A stretch of 64,000 bases of DNA from Guadua angustifolia. Taxonomy: Eukaryota > Streptophyta > Magnoliopsida > Poales > Poaceae. Each line of letters begins with the position of its first letter. Position 1 is the first letter of the stretch. Where the stretch lies: assembly GCA_036346375.1 (NCBI GenBank), contig CM070501.1:54043326-54107325 (forward strand), in the 5' to 3' direction. Position numbers and translations under genes: made by a program. A model generated the notes under the pieces. It was not told where the DNA came from. It was given only the letters and a program-made list of their open reading frames with translations, and did not search any database. Of this stretch, positions 1 through 12,596 are shown piece after piece.

Positions 1-312
1 TATTCGCTTTTCCTCGCTAACCTCCCTCCGCAGCAGATCAAAATTTTGTTTAATTGTCCGATTACAATTTATAAGCGTGAACTAAACAGCAATTATGGCT
101 AATTACTACTCTTAACAAATAATAGCTATAATTGAGGTCAAAATGACCATACATCTTGATAATTATGAGAATTTTTAGTCCTTCGAATTAACGTGATGCC
201 TCTAATCTCATCAATTATTTGCATGCAATAAGATAGATAAATTTATGTATAAAGATATGTGGAAAGGAATCATATAGCATAAAATAAATTTTTAATTGAC
301 CTCAAGAAATAC

Positions 313-626
313 CTCAAAGCCTTGATCATTATTCAGAGACTACCGCAAGTGCTCATTAGCCTAAATAGTTCCTCGCACTCTTGATCTTTGACAACATACT
401 CCAAAGATCTTTGGTCCAACAAAATACAATGCCGGAGCACGATGGGGCCAAGTGCGAATGAGACAATAGCATTTGCCATGTATTCTTCAACCGCTGGCAC
501 ATATTGGCTCCTTCGCCATTCTCGCTTCTGTAATCATAGACCTCAATGTGAAGGATCAAACATCTCTCCAAAGTGGATCGCTTGTAGTAGGCGTCTGCAG
601 TCCACATCATTTTCACAAGAATTAAC
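313..626 (-). pseudogene. ent-kaurene synthase-like (KSL) diterpene synthase exon, decayed
   Basis: Read on the minus strand, this stretch encodes a class I terpene synthase piece from near the C-terminus: TEA-WRRSQYVPAVEEYM, then ANAIVSFALGPIVLR, then ELFRLMSTCG and a damaged LLND-QGFE. Members of the family make diterpene hydrocarbons such as ent-kaurene in plastids, for gibberellin or defence pathways, and this block leads into the second metal-binding (NSE/DTE) motif. The exon is bounded by a plausible acceptor (CTATAG, exon from 626) and donor (GAG|GTATTT, exon end 313), which fits kaurene synthase exon structure. It needs at least two frameshifts, near the TEAEW block and just before LLND, so it is a relic or a badly read exon. 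Neighbouring exons were not recognised upstream, and the last exon would lie beyond the left window edge. The identification rests on motif memory. Confidence 0.72.
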
Positions 627-1135
627 CTATAGAAAGAGAAAATATGACAAGCTAAGATGCTTTCCTAACTACAACGCAACAAGAAGCATGCATGTAGAAT
701 TATATATACCATGCAAGAGATTCTCCTTATGTGTTTCAAGTGCTTGCTCATGTGAAGACGAAGAGCCTCCTCGTGGTGCTGATGCGATTTGTTCTACAAC
801 TCCTTGTGTAAGCATGTGTTTGACACGAATCTACATAGTTTTGCAAGAAAATTACTTGTTTATGATGCAAGATGAAGATAGTATGAAGCTAACAATATGA
901 GGTACCACTAGACTTACATAGTCAGAATAATTGTAATACAGACACAAGATGAAAGTTGCCTATCTCTACCAAAGACGCCCACACTCCTAAAAGAATGTAT
1001 GATCATGAAACAACTTAAATTCAAATGCTAACCACTTGAATTTACATAGCCTATCAAAGTTTCATTATCCGATTAAATTCAACTATAAAAGTGCAGCCAT
1101 CGTGAAAAATCTACTACCTCATTTGGCAAATCAAA
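627..1135. other. Flank of the KSL relic, no gene recognised
   Basis: AT-rich DNA on the intron side of the KSL exon. I looked for the preceding terpene synthase exon on the minus strand and did not find a convincing one. Open frames here lack family motifs. Confidence 0.4.
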
Positions 1136-1320
1136 CTAAGTCACCGAAATGTACAAAATTTCGGCATAACCTCTCTAGTAAATAGGACATCCACTCAGCA
1201 GACAAAAAAATATTTGCGGTTATATTATATATATCAATCTCTCAAACCGTATGAGACATTCTACCAGATCCTAAGATAATCAATCACACATCCAACGGTA
1301 ATTTGTAAACTACACAATGA
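1136..1320 (+). repeat. Dispersed 185-bp repeat, copy 1
   Basis: Begins CTAAGTCACCGAA and ends AACTACACAATGA. It shares most bases with 2714-2897, including the words ACCTCTCTAGTAAATAGGAC and ATCAATCACACATCCAACGG. The flanking sequence of the two copies differs, so this is a repeat module and not a large duplication. Family unknown. Confidence 0.75.
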
Positions 1321-2713
1321 CGTACAACACATTACAACCGCAAAACACACCGCAAAACTTTGGAGCAGCTTTGACTACATAAAAATGAATGTTGTATGCT
1401 TTAATCAACAAACCTTGGGTTGCAAACAAATGTGCAAAACACTTCTATATTTCAAGGAATTAGCCACAAGACACGAGTTTGTATCTTTGAGTCATTGCCA
1501 TCGAAAGCTTTAAAAGAGCCTCATTTTTAAGTGAATGGCTCTCCTTACACCCGCCTTAGTTCACCATCATCACCTCTGCGAAGGGAAAAAACAATTTGTG
1601 AATAAAGATATAAAACACAAAGTTGTTGAGTTAGCACATTGTTCATATGCTTACCGGATAAATAAGACCGCATCCCCGAGACAAGTTTCTTTTTATTGAC
1701 AAATGAACTCCATCCAGCTTGTTAAAGATGCTCCCTATGCCGCTTTGGTTTCGGCTCGGGAAAGGCTCGAGCCGGCTTGTTGGCTTATGAGCTAATACAT
1801 ATAATGCATCATGCGACATAGGTAATAGGTTCAGTTCACCATTCCATTCTCAAAGCAGATGCAATCGAATCGCAGATGTATGTGTTTGAATGGCTGTATA
1901 AAATTGATTTTTCTACATCGGTTGTATGTGCAAAATCTGCAGATGCATAATGGGTTCGCCCATTGGTTTGTTTTTGGTCAAACAAAACATCTACTCATCC
2001 TATGCATAGTTGGTGTTTTTATCTATTCGATCCCTTTAGTACCTTCCGAAAAAAGGATTAGGTGCATACAGTAAAACGGCATGATTTGAACAAAATGGTA
2101 GAGAAAACAAACCAGACATCTCAAACCAAAGTGGCTTGTAATATCCAACCCAAGCAACATCAAGAAAACTAAGCTGTGTCTGCAAAGCAAGTTGCAAACA
2201 GATTGCTTTCAAGATACAATGTGGTATGCAAAGAAAAGTAAGAAAGGTATTGAGATTCAAGACACAACAACAGAAGTGCTCTGCTAACTGCTTTCATTGA
2301 CATGTACAAGTACAACTGGGAGAGAAGTGCCAATAAACAAGTAGTGCTGTGGTGAGAAATCAATGTTAAGTCAGAAGAAGCAACATATATATTTGTTTCC
2401 CCATTGGGCCCAGTATAACGCTAGAATGATCCTATGAAATGAACAATGAAACAAAATTACCCAATCAAGTTTTAAGTATGGAAATTGCTAGAATGATCCT
2501 ATGTATGGAAATTGCTTCTATACCAATACAAGCAACCACATCGCACAAATTTATTATTCTCGATTTTTTATAAGAAAAAAAGAATGTTGCACAAAACAAA
2601 TCAAGTTTTAAGTCTTCGTAAACTTTTGCAATCTCCCATGGTAAACTCCGAATCAACGAGAATATGCTTTCATCTATTGTTATTTGAATTGAATGGAACT
2701 CCTACCAACAAAA
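1321..2713. other. Intergenic AT-rich DNA
   Basis: No coding region with a recognisable motif was seen on either strand. Short open frames (for example 1859-2074) have AT-driven composition and no family resemblance. Confidence 0.4.
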
Positions 2714-2897
2714 ACTAAGTCACCGAATATACAAAATTTCGCATGACCTCTCTAGTAAATAGGACATCCACTCAGCAGACAAAAAAATATTTGCATTTAT
2801 AATATATATATCAATCTCTCAAACCAAAAGAAGACATTCTAGCGATCCTTAGATAATCAATCACACATCCAACGGCAATTTGTAAACTACACAATGA
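2714..2897 (+). repeat. Dispersed 185-bp repeat, copy 2
   Basis: Second copy of the 1136-1320 module, in the same orientation and 1.58 kb away, with scattered substitutions and 1-3 bp indels. Confidence 0.75.
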
Positions 2898-4885
2898 TTC
2901 CACTCGTAATATAACATATTTACAAATCCTTCTTAGTGGTTTCTTCTTTTGTATCGCTGGTTTCGCAATTGCGCTCCATAATCTTCATCATCACTCCCTA
3001 CCGAATTCACCTTAAAAAGCTCGATTATTTTATTAGGACCTACGCTACCGCAAGAGAGAAGACAAAAACCATATGAGATAACTGCTCAAATGCATGCACC
3101 AAAGGCAAAGAATAAAGACACGTTAATAAGTATAGCATAAATATCATCATATTTTCACAACCCTATAGTAACAGCAAAATACAAAGAGCAACAATTCTTT
3201 TAGCATCCATCTTGATTTATCCACTCGTAATTCAAAAGGAAGTAGATCAAGATTAATTTAGATAGGGAAACATTGTACTCCTCCATAGCCCACCATACAC
3301 ATAGATCAAAGAAACACTAAATCTAAGAAAAAGTTAATGTTATTGGACCCGCATGCCCTTATTAAATGGCACACTACAACTAATCATCCACTTTTTCATG
3401 CAATAAATTTTAGCAGACACAATTAAACACAACGCAGAAAGCAGCTCATGGAATACACATCGTCCACTTAGGAGGCGACGAAGAGAAAAGTGATAATTTT
3501 GTAAATATTGATGAGTAGCATGAGGCTATTGAATGGAAAATTGTGAGGTTTCTAACCTTTCTAGCCACATCCATCCCACCGAGATCATCACGTGATCTTG
3601 CAAAATTAAAAGTTCAAGAATGCACCTTCTCAAGCGTGTAACCAAAGTAGATACTTTATTTATATTCTTTCGTCTGGGGTATTTACTATTAGTTAGGTTT
3701 AGTTCCTCATGTACTCAATATATTTTTGGCTTTTGGCCCACCACATTAATACTACAAGATAGTCCTATGTTCCTAACACCTTACACTACTATTTTTTAGT
3801 ATTATTTCACAAAAATAGCTAAACACCAATTGACAAATAGAATATTTTAATGACAGATTATCTAAAGAGGAAATTTTTAAAACTCGTTCTCAGATAACCA
3901 AGAGACTTGGCGCTTTTACAACTTCATCAATCTCTTTCCACCTCCATTTCACTCATCACGTATCCAAGTGTACCTATGAAGCCATATGAAGGAAAAGCCG
4001 CTTTTAAAACTCGGTTCAGATAACCAAGAAAACGAACAACTTTTCAATATGAATAGACTAAAATTGTATACCGCTTCGATCGCCAACAATACGAGAAACC
4101 GGATCTCCAGATGCAATAAGACGGGTTCTGAAGCTATTACAGTAAACCTGCTCCAACCCGAAAGTAAGAATTGCAAATACAGATCACCGGGGTCCTTAGC
4201 TAAACCGACAACTACACAAAGAAAAAGAACATGCTAAAATAGGACTATCTTAAATATATGGCTCGACTTCATCATGTATCCACGTTATCTTTGATGTCAT
4301 GAAAATGATACTAAGCAAGAGCTCAAATACAAATTAACTCACACTTACACTTTGCTAACATCGAAAAAGTGAAAATTGCAATGATATAGTTGTATTATAC
4401 TATCATAACATGCAATGTACTATGGAGAGCTAATAAAAGCACGGCCACGAGATAAACCCATGAACAAAGCCTAAACTCCAAACATGGTCAGAGCAAAATG
4501 AGAAAGGCACCAAATGAACAAGAAATCAAGAAATTACTAGAAGCATGAGCATACAAGAGATTCAAATCTTATCTCGACGGAAGTTGGAGACCAACTTTTC
4601 AAAATCCACCGCACGAGAAAATAATCACATTTGGTAATCGATAGCTACTATCATTGATATTGCAGAAAATAGTTTGACTTCACGTTAAGAAAGATCGCTA
4701 GCGTAAAATAGAAGGCAAGATGACATTACATAAGCATGTAAGAGGTTTCTTGTTTGCCAAGACGACATAGCATCCATGATCTACAAAGACCCTTTAGCAG
4801 TCAACAAAGATTATAAGTTGCGTATCAAATGACTAGTACCGCACCTACAAATAGGTGTGTAACACATTCATTCATTGAGGAATAC
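2898..4885. other. Intergenic AT-rich DNA
   Basis: No gene, RNA or element boundary could be supported. The 83-codon frame at 3986-4237 has no recognisable domain. Confidence 0.35.
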
Positions 4886-4920
4886 ATGTACACTACAACA
4901 ACAACAACCACCACCACCAC
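4886..4920 (+). repeat. (ACA)n/(CCA)n microsatellite
   Basis: A run of ACA triplets passing into CCA triplets. It creates a run of threonine codons in one frame that is not evidence of a gene. Confidence 0.9.
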
Positions 4921-4931
4921 CTCAAAATCTA

Positions 4932-5009
4932 TAAAGCTTATCAAGGTTCTTTTCAACGATAAAATAGTTCTAAAGCTTATCAAGGTTCTTTTCAACGATA
5001 AAATAGTTC
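4932..5009 (+). repeat. 39-bp tandem repeat, two copies
   Basis: Two exact or nearly exact 39-bp units (4932-4970 and 4971-5009), each starting TAAAGCTTATCAAGG and ending AAAATAGTTC. This is a recent local duplication. Confidence 0.9.
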
Positions 5010-6240
5010 TACCGCTAGGCCCATTCTAACCTTGGATCTTATCATGTGTCATAACCTTGGAAGGATTTAATTACGTTGATCTACATGTCGGGTTCTAGAC
5101 TTAGCCCTATGTTGGTTAAGAAGCTACTAGCCGTAGGTTTAGTTTTAGAAATATCTATTGATTTGTATGCAAAGGACCTTATCATTAGCTCCATATTTGA
5201 AAGTGGACTAGAAAAGATACTTCTCGAACAACACTCGTTGAACATAAATATCTCGGATTCAACAAACTTCTTTCTTGTAAAGAATGTAAATCTTCATTCG
5301 CTAATTATCCAATTATTGGGAGTGAAGATTCTCTCGCTTCAATCGAATTTGTGTAAAGTACATCTTGTTTGCATGCAAGCATACATTAAGCTACACATAG
5401 GTCGCAATCTGTTTTTCCCCAAGTTCTCTTTCCTTCTTACTTTATTCAAATTTCAGATCGTCCGCTTACAAAAGAACATTTAGGACCAATGGCATGCCTC
5501 GCAGATCCTCTAAACAAGACTAGTCTACTACTAGACAAATCACCCTATTGTTAACATCTTAGCCCCTACCCCTTTCATGTTGCAATTGTCCCCATTTTCT
5601 CGAATCAACATTTTTCTCATCTATGGTCTATAACTCTAATGCATTTGTAAACTAGGGATAATGGCTTACTTGGTGAAAAAGGTCCTTGAGTGTAGCTTGA
5701 CCAAGAGATCAAGAGACATACTCCGCCTTGGTACACATGCAATCAAATAGGTTTTCTAATCTAGCCGTGTTTGTGTTGCTTAGTTGTTTTCGTAAATTTT
5801 CAATGCATGTTCTCGTGAGCAATAATCATGTTTAGTAGAATGAGCAATTATTTATTGAAGGTATACACACATTGTTCTATCGATGAAATATTTGATCAAC
5901 TAAAGTAGGTATACCGATCAATACCTGGAAATTATAATCAAATACTTTAATCCAGATGTTTGCATGTTGGTTTTAGATTCACTTTTGTTTATAGGAGACA
6001 ATAGAATTGGTCTCTTATTAATTTTTTTGACAAAGACTATTTTGCCATGATAACAATTTCCAATTAGTAATCGATCTCGAGATGAACGCCATCAATATTA
6101 TGTAACCCTAATTCAATATGTGAGTGATTGTGTGTAATTTTTGTACCTAGCAAGAATCAACTTAACTGTAAGAATAGCTAAATTCAATTATTTATGTTCC
6201 CTTCCCTAATATGGGAGCCTTGGAAATACCACAAAAGAAT
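5010..6240. other. Intergenic AT-rich DNA
   Basis: Contains a 135-codon open frame (5076-5483, +) that is leucine/isoleucine rich and without motifs. I could not support a gene. Confidence 0.35.
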
Positions 6241-6540
6241 ATTAACATCTGTGGTGACATACTAGCAAGTCAGAACTGCCTTCTTCAAGGTAGCTCGCCC
6301 TAAGAGTCAAGAGCCAAGAAGCATTCAGCATTTCGTCGAAAGGTGGCGCAGAGTAATTGGGTGTTTTTTTGGGGGGGGGGGTGTACCTTGGCGGCGAGGA
6401 CGAGCTACTGTTCATGGCCTTGGGGTGTTTTGGCGAGGTCGAGAAGGCTACTGGCTCATGGCATGGCTGCTGGCAAGGCACCAGAGCGGGCTGGTCTGGG
6501 AGGTCATGGGGGGCTGCAAGCAAGGGGATGGGAGAGCATG

Positions 6541-6672
6541 GCAAGGGCGAGGAAGGGCGCAAGCAAGTGAGAGGATCGAGTGGAGTGGGAGACATGGCCA
6601 AGCAAGGGCGAGGCGGCAAGCAAGTGAGAGGATCGAGCAAGGCGTGAGAGGAGCAGAGAGAGAGAGAGAGAG
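6541..6672 (+). repeat. About 58-bp tandem repeat plus (GA)n tract
   Basis: The block containing CAAGCAAGTGAGAGGATCGAG occurs twice (ending near 6580 and 6637), followed by a GA microsatellite at 6655-6672. The GC-rich stretch 6360-6650 lies inside the likely CACTA element ending at 6932 and produces several proline- or arginine-rich shadow frames. Confidence 0.7.
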
Positions 6673-6699
6673 GATCGAAGGTAGCAAGGTGAGACGCTG

Positions 6700-6932
6700 G
6701 TTATTAAATTCCAAAGAATTCGTGAGTTTTTAGCCCACGATTTAATTAAATTGTGGGTATTGTATAAACCCATTTAATTTAAATATATAAATTCGTGGGT
6801 TTTTTTTTGCCCACTAATTTAATTAAAAACGTGGGTTTTTACAAACCGATTTAATTTAATATATAAATTGTGGGTTTTTTTTTGCCCACTAATTTAAAAA
6901 AACCCACGAATTTTTCACTGTTTCTTGTAGTG
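6700..6932 (-). mobile_element. Terminus of a CACTA (En/Spm) DNA transposon
   Basis: The last bases read TTTCTTGTAGTG, which on the minus strand is CACTACAAGAAA, the conserved terminal inverted repeat of grass CACTA elements. Inside it lie clustered subterminal repeats in both orientations (CCCACGAATTT, GTGGGTTTTTTTTGCCCAC, TTTAATTAAA), as expected for transposase binding arrays. TTT follows at 6933-6935 as a possible 3-bp target duplication. The opposite terminus was not found, so the element is truncated or its other end has diverged. Confidence 0.75.
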
Positions 6933-6935
6933 TTT

Positions 6936-7668
6936 CCTTATGACTTTCTCCTTCGTATGGAGTTATCATAAATATTCCTCCTGAAATATCAATAGATATC
7001 CCAAAATTATGCAAGTGCTTGTTCTTGTGTGTCTTGAGTTGTTGCTTTGCCTTATACTTGTTTTCTTAGGTTTTTCTCTCTTTTTGATCTTACTTGGTGC
7101 CAAGGAGGTGTGAGCGATGGCTATACCACTACGAGGTTAGCTAGGTTCCATCCAACACATATCGATCATTCATACCACTCACACATGCACACCTCTAGCT
7201 AGCTAGCTTTAGCTATGTACACGGAGACGATGCTAGGACAATCACACGATCCAGTGATCAATCAGATCGATGAGCACCCAACCACTGCGGGCGGCAGCCA
7301 ATAAGGGCGCAGCAAATGCGAAAGCAATGCGGTCGACAAGCTGGACACACCCTGCATGCATGGAAGCTCCCGAGGGCCCACATGCAAGTTGCGGCCGGTG
7401 GTGAGCCCATCAATGCATGCATATACGCCATTAAAACGAAAAAGTGTCACGGCAGCAATTAATCCGTCATTAATTTGGAAGAAATGGAAGCACGGCATGA
7501 CTGCTACTGTGCTACAAAGAATGGCACATGGGAGAGGCACCCACTTAAATACTACCCCTACCATGCGTGGCCATCCATTCATCCATCTACTCCTATAGCT
7601 TGTTGCCTCATGTATTCTTTCCCCATTTGTCACTAAGGGATTACTTGCTACTTCCACAGTTCAGGATA

Positions 7669-7701
<33 letters not shown>

Positions 7702-9461
7702 TAAGACGGCAGCCGCCGTGGTTATATTAGAAGACGAGAAGAAATAATAAGTACAGAGAGTTGATTACAAGGTGTGAAGGTCGCACCCATAGAACCGGGA
7801 AAAAACAAAAGGAAAAGGAAAAGGAAGAGAAGGAAAGGGAGACGGAGGCCTTCACGAGAGGCTTCTAAGAAGAGATTGAAGCTTCGATGCTCCTGCACTG
7901 GCCCAGGAGATATACATATATACGTATGTATGTATACGTGTATATATATATATACACGTTTATACACACACAATATTGTCGTAATGTAAATGCATGATCA
8001 AGGTTTGTAGAATTGTAGCTCTGGTAAAAGTAAAAGTTCTTCCCATCGTGTCATATATTGTACTCTATTGATCTCTGACTGAGAACTATATGTTGATTTG
8101 ATGCCCGGAACGTGCTAGCTACATAGCTAGGCTAGTCAGTACAGTGCGTACCGTACTTGCATTGATATAGATGGCCAACAAACTTTTGTATTGCGAGGGA
8201 GCAACTTCAATTAATCTACACAATGTGCAGCTATATATATGCTTGCAGATGTAAGTTCAGAGACTGCACAGGTATAATAGCTCGATTCAGTTATCAGAAA
8301 ACCCCTGCAAGTTTGGTTCAAGAACGCAAAGTTCAGACCACGAAGTGTTCTGTATGCATTTGTAATTTCGTACGCACTAATGCGTGCATAAGATTTAGGG
8401 ATCGATTAGAAAGAGGTTCGAGGGTGCTCTGCTCTTGTATGGTTGCTGTAAGCGTTTCAAATTAATTAACAACACCAGCAGCTAGCGTAGAATGCATACC
8501 GTACGTGTACAGTTCATTTTGGAAGTACACACAATCACTGGAGTATCATTTTTCAGAATAAAAGGAGTGGACCTCGAGGTAATTTTGCAGATACACACAA
8601 CGTTCGGTTATTCACTGGAGCTAATATATGGTGCACGCACGGCATGAACTGTTGCAAGTTGCAAGATTTAATAGTGTTATTCCAATTATCCAGCAGTGAA
8701 CAGTTTGCTAGCTGGAAATGATCAGCAACACAGTAGTAGATCCGAAGGACCGGAGCTACCGGACAAGTTGAGCCTAGCACGGTGGGGACTCAAATTTATA
8801 TCACTCAGCGCGCGCGCATCTAAAATAACAAGCCAAATAGCCAATTGATCCTGCCGTTTGTCGTCCACTGACCATACTAACGTTTTGTCTGCTCGTACCA
8901 AATCTAATCCTCACATGATAATTACAAGCAGAGATCTAACTACAATGCGTGTGTATTTACACTGAACTTGAAGGTAAATATGTGCCGGCTGGGCAAAATA
9001 ATGTACTTGAAGCCTTTGTATTTTAAAGGCCAACAATTTAATTACCTGCACTGCTTGTTGCAAAATATACGTGAAAATTCCATGTTCTAAATAGACCATA
9101 AAACTGTGTTCATGAAGTGTGTGCAAACCTCTTCGGTCCCCAAATCTCAAGTGGGAAAATACATATTGTCTCTCTTTTTTTTTTCCATTGCTGAGATAGG
9201 TAAAATATATATTCCGTGTGGACAATACATATTTCTGTAGACGTAAACGATAATGAAACGGACTAGTGCAATGCAATGCAATCTTCAACATGTTCCTTCA
9301 CGGCTTATATGTACCTAACATCTATAGGAAGATTGGGTACACTCTCGTGGTAGGAGGCCAGGAGCAGCGTGGAAGCCGGATTAGGCCATAATAACAGGGA
9401 GCTAGCACCGCGTAGGCTAGCACACTGAACCAAACAACGCCCCTAAAAAAAAGAGGAAAAC
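6936..9461. other. Intergenic DNA with microsatellites
   Basis: No gene supported. Holds a (TG)n(TA)n microsatellite at 7669-7702, a purine-rich stretch at 7795-7845 and TA/TATACG-rich sequence at 7910-7965. Short frames on both strands have no recognisable domain. Confidence 0.4.
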
Positions 9462-10022
9462 TTTGCTAGTGCTAAGAAAGTGTGTAATTTCGATTCTACC
9501 ACTAGTCTTTTCATCGTTTTATTTTTACCACTGCTATTTTCACTTTATCCTCTTTTTGCTATTTTCGTCAGTTGATCGTGAGTTGACCGTTAGACGCAAT
9601 TGTTCATTCTGTTTTTGATTTTTTAAAGATAACAAATGAAGTACAATTCATTTGAAATTTTTTGTATGATCGTAGACAGCTAAAAATGGTATTATAAATT
9701 TTCAGAGCATGATCAAACGAATGACTTCATTTTTATAAAAATGTATAAGCTTGATCATACTCGAATAAATTTATGGCATGATTTTTAGCAGTCTAGGATC
9801 ATCCACAAAAATTTCTAAAAAATTCAATTTCATTTTTTATCTTTAAAAAATTAAAAACAGAAAAAAAAACAATTCCGACTTACGGTTAACTCACAGTCAG
9901 CTAGCAGTCAACCGATAAAAATAGCAAAAAAAAAAGAGCACAAATTAATGATAAAAATAAAATGAGAAAAAGAGTAGCGAGAGAAACAAAATTAAACACT
10001 ACTTCAGTAGCATGAGCAAAAA
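9462..10022. mobile_element. Foldback element (MITE-like), about 560 bp
   Basis: The two halves are reverse complements of each other along almost their whole length, with a centre at the palindrome CATTTTTATAAAAATG (9728-9743). Matching landmarks are TTTGCTAGTGCTAAGAAAG on the left against the complement of AGCATGAGCAAA on the right, and AGTTGATCGTGAGTTGACCG against the complement of the right-hand TTAACTCACAGTCAGCTAG. The arms differ by scattered substitutions. There is no coding capacity. The internal words GATAACAAATGAAGT and AGAGCATGAT recur at 46600-46930, so this belongs to a larger repeat family. A transcript would form a long imperfect hairpin. Confidence 0.8.
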
Positions 10023-12100
10023 TTTTTAAAAAAAGCCGCAAGGGGAGAGAAGCGCCTTCGGACAGGGAAAAAATGGAGTGAAATATGAAACAGACGAGGG
10101 GCTGGGCCCACGGAAAAACCTAGGGGTCACGTCAGCACGTGGCGGCTGGTCCCGCCGGTTTAATTTAACCGCCCGCCCCCCACGACTTTTGAGCGCGGCC
10201 GTTTAGCCCACGGAGCCTGGCTTGATTGATCCGATGGGCGGCGCCCCACGGACCGTGTTCATAACCGCCTTCCTGCACCGACCGATCGATCATTCGATTT
10301 GCGCCGCGCGTGAAGGTCCGGGAGCCCACCGCACCACCATTTCTTGGCAAGAAAAACAGGACACTTAAAGGCCCGTTTGTATTGTAACCAAGGGTTTTTC
10401 TGTAAATCGTAAGAAACAGGATTCACAGGAATGGCTACTGTAGATGCCGTTTAGTTTGAAGGAAGCGCTGAAAGTAATTTCCTAGGATCACTGTTCATCA
10501 CCCACGGGAATTCCATAGGACTGGATGGAAAAATTCCAGCGTGAGCGAGCATGAGAGAGGGGAAAAGAGATAGACTCACCGTCGAAGCGACCTTCGAGCT
10601 AATTAACGCCATAGCTGTTGCCGCTCGTCATCTCGCCGTCCCAGTCTTCTCACCGCTTTCTTCGCCTCTACTGTATTGCGCTCAGCACGATAGGAGGGAG
10701 ATTGGATTGAGGAGAAAGATCGAGAAGAGGTACTCCTTGTACCCCTCGGTGTGTTCGAGAAGGGGAGAGATAGATGGGTTACTTGCTATTGATGTTAATT
10801 ACGTTTATAAACTATCAAATTATTTTCTTTCATACACGTCACTATTCTAGATTACTATGTTTTTCTTGTGCCCATCCAAATGGCTTGTGCTATATTTTCT
10901 ATGTATACCTTTCAATCCTCTGTTTTCCACCTGCATTCCTATCTTTTTTTTTATTACTGTATTTTTCACTCTTGCGTTCCAAACGGGTCTTGCGCTCAAC
11001 ATTCAATCATATATTCGACGTTTAGTTTTCCCTCAATTAGACCTGAGGAAAAAAAGCTTGACTCATCTGCAACCGGAGACCTGGTTCTGTACAATGCATG
11101 TGCTTTGGTGACGAATAGTAAACACTAAGTTGTTCAAAATTAGAAAATATTATAGGTCTTTAGATTTCAATGTAACGAATCTTATCATCACTTCCAATTA
11201 TATAAAATCACCTCTAACCTCAAAACCATAGCCACTACCCGTCCCCACCACGCCACATGTATGCATGTCTTCGTCGCCAATATCCTCGACACAGGTGATG
11301 CCCATTGGTGACCTGCTATAGCTTCTTGACATTGCTACTGGCCGACCAATGTCCTCTTTTCTTGTAGTGTCGTTGCTTCCCTGATAGTCAGCTGTAATCA
11401 CTAAGTTTAAGCAGTGTTGTTGTCATTGACCATCACCCTAAAAACCTCTTCCTTTTACCATTCTGTCTGTCAGCCACCACTACCCTTCCACCCTGTTAAA
11501 ATCTTAAGGTGATTGGACTGGTGAATCTTAAAACCCTATTTGGTGAAGCAAAACCCTAACCTCATCAAAATTTGTCCTGGCAATTGTTGCCATTGATTAT
11601 CGTAGCCAAAGCCAACGTTGGGACACCATCGGAGTGCAAACCATGAGACAAATTAGAGAGGTTCAAAATTCGAGAGCTCTATTGTGAGAAAAAATATGAG
11701 TACTAGTTAGCAATCCCATTTTCTTGTTGGACGGGGCATCAGTGCTTTCTTTTTTTCTTTCTTTCTCTCTTCGCTAGTAATTGCTTAATCTTTTCTTTAG
11801 GAGGGGTCCATAAGGTGATATCTTTTTGATGCAACAAAAGAATCTATTGTGTTGATTAAATCTATGCCTTTTCCCCTTTTGAAGAGAGCGCTGAGCAATT
11901 CACTAGAGGCAGTGACAAGAGTTTTGTGTTTTTTGACCTCCTTTGGATCGAAGGAACTCCACACACCACAATAATCAGCTAGGAGTAGTACCTTTTCCTA
12001 TGAATGCTGCCATATTCCTGTAAAATCCATATACTCCTCCTTAAAAATCATACATTTCAAATAGATTCTTATATATGTTATGACTATATAGTTTTTAAGA
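10023..12100. other. Intergenic DNA, one possible MITE
   Basis: Contains a GC-rich patch (10140-10340) with no clear gene. A possible non-autonomous element runs from GGCCCGTTTGTATTG (10370) to an inverted match ending AAACGGGTC (about 10989), but no target duplication is clear. TTTCTTGTAGTG at 11358-11369 matches a CACTA terminus on the minus strand. Confidence 0.35.
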
Positions 12101-12596
12101 AACTGTTTAGTTGTCTGATTCTATACAGTCAGGCTGATAGTCCGATCATGTAGAAACACGTCGGCGCACATGTGAGACTTGGTTCACCAATCACCCCTGC
12201 AAGCCTAGCCCACGCAGCATTCTCTCCTTCCCCCCTTCCCTCCGCCTCCCTCCCCGCCTCCTCACCTGCTATCCGCCAGCTGGTGCTAGCTGTCTCTCTC
12301 CTCTTGTCATGTGATCTCTCTCTGCCCAAACCAAAACAATTCGAGCTGATCTTCTCCCTCCTGTCCTGTCCCTGTCATTCCCATTGCCCGATTTAGCGCA
12401 GGGACGAACCGAGGCGTCATCCATTCGCCATTGTTTCCGCAGCAGCGGCGGCAGCAAAGAAAAACGCTAGCTAAAACGAGGACCGTACAATCCCCGGCAC
12501 CGTTCACTCCCTACATTACCGCCCGAGCCCTCGGCGTTGCGATAGGTTTTGGGCGTTGCGCTTCGCGTTGGTTAGTTCGGCTGCGCGGTTCCGGCC
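12101..12596 (+). promoter_or_regulatory. Promoter / 5' leader region of the bZIP gene
   Basis: Immediately upstream of the bZIP start codon. A weak TATA-like ACTATATAG lies at 12082-12090, just before this stretch. The leader is pyrimidine-rich (12220-12310, C/T runs), common in GC-rich grass genes. The transcription start cannot be placed from sequence. Confidence 0.35.

Noticed and set aside
388..900. 170-codon plus-strand frame opposite the KSL exon
   Set aside because: No domain; the minus strand of the same DNA carries terpene synthase motifs and splice borders.
6242..6640. Proline/serine-rich 132-codon minus frame
   Set aside because: Produced by the GC-rich tandem repeats inside the CACTA end; no recognisable protein.
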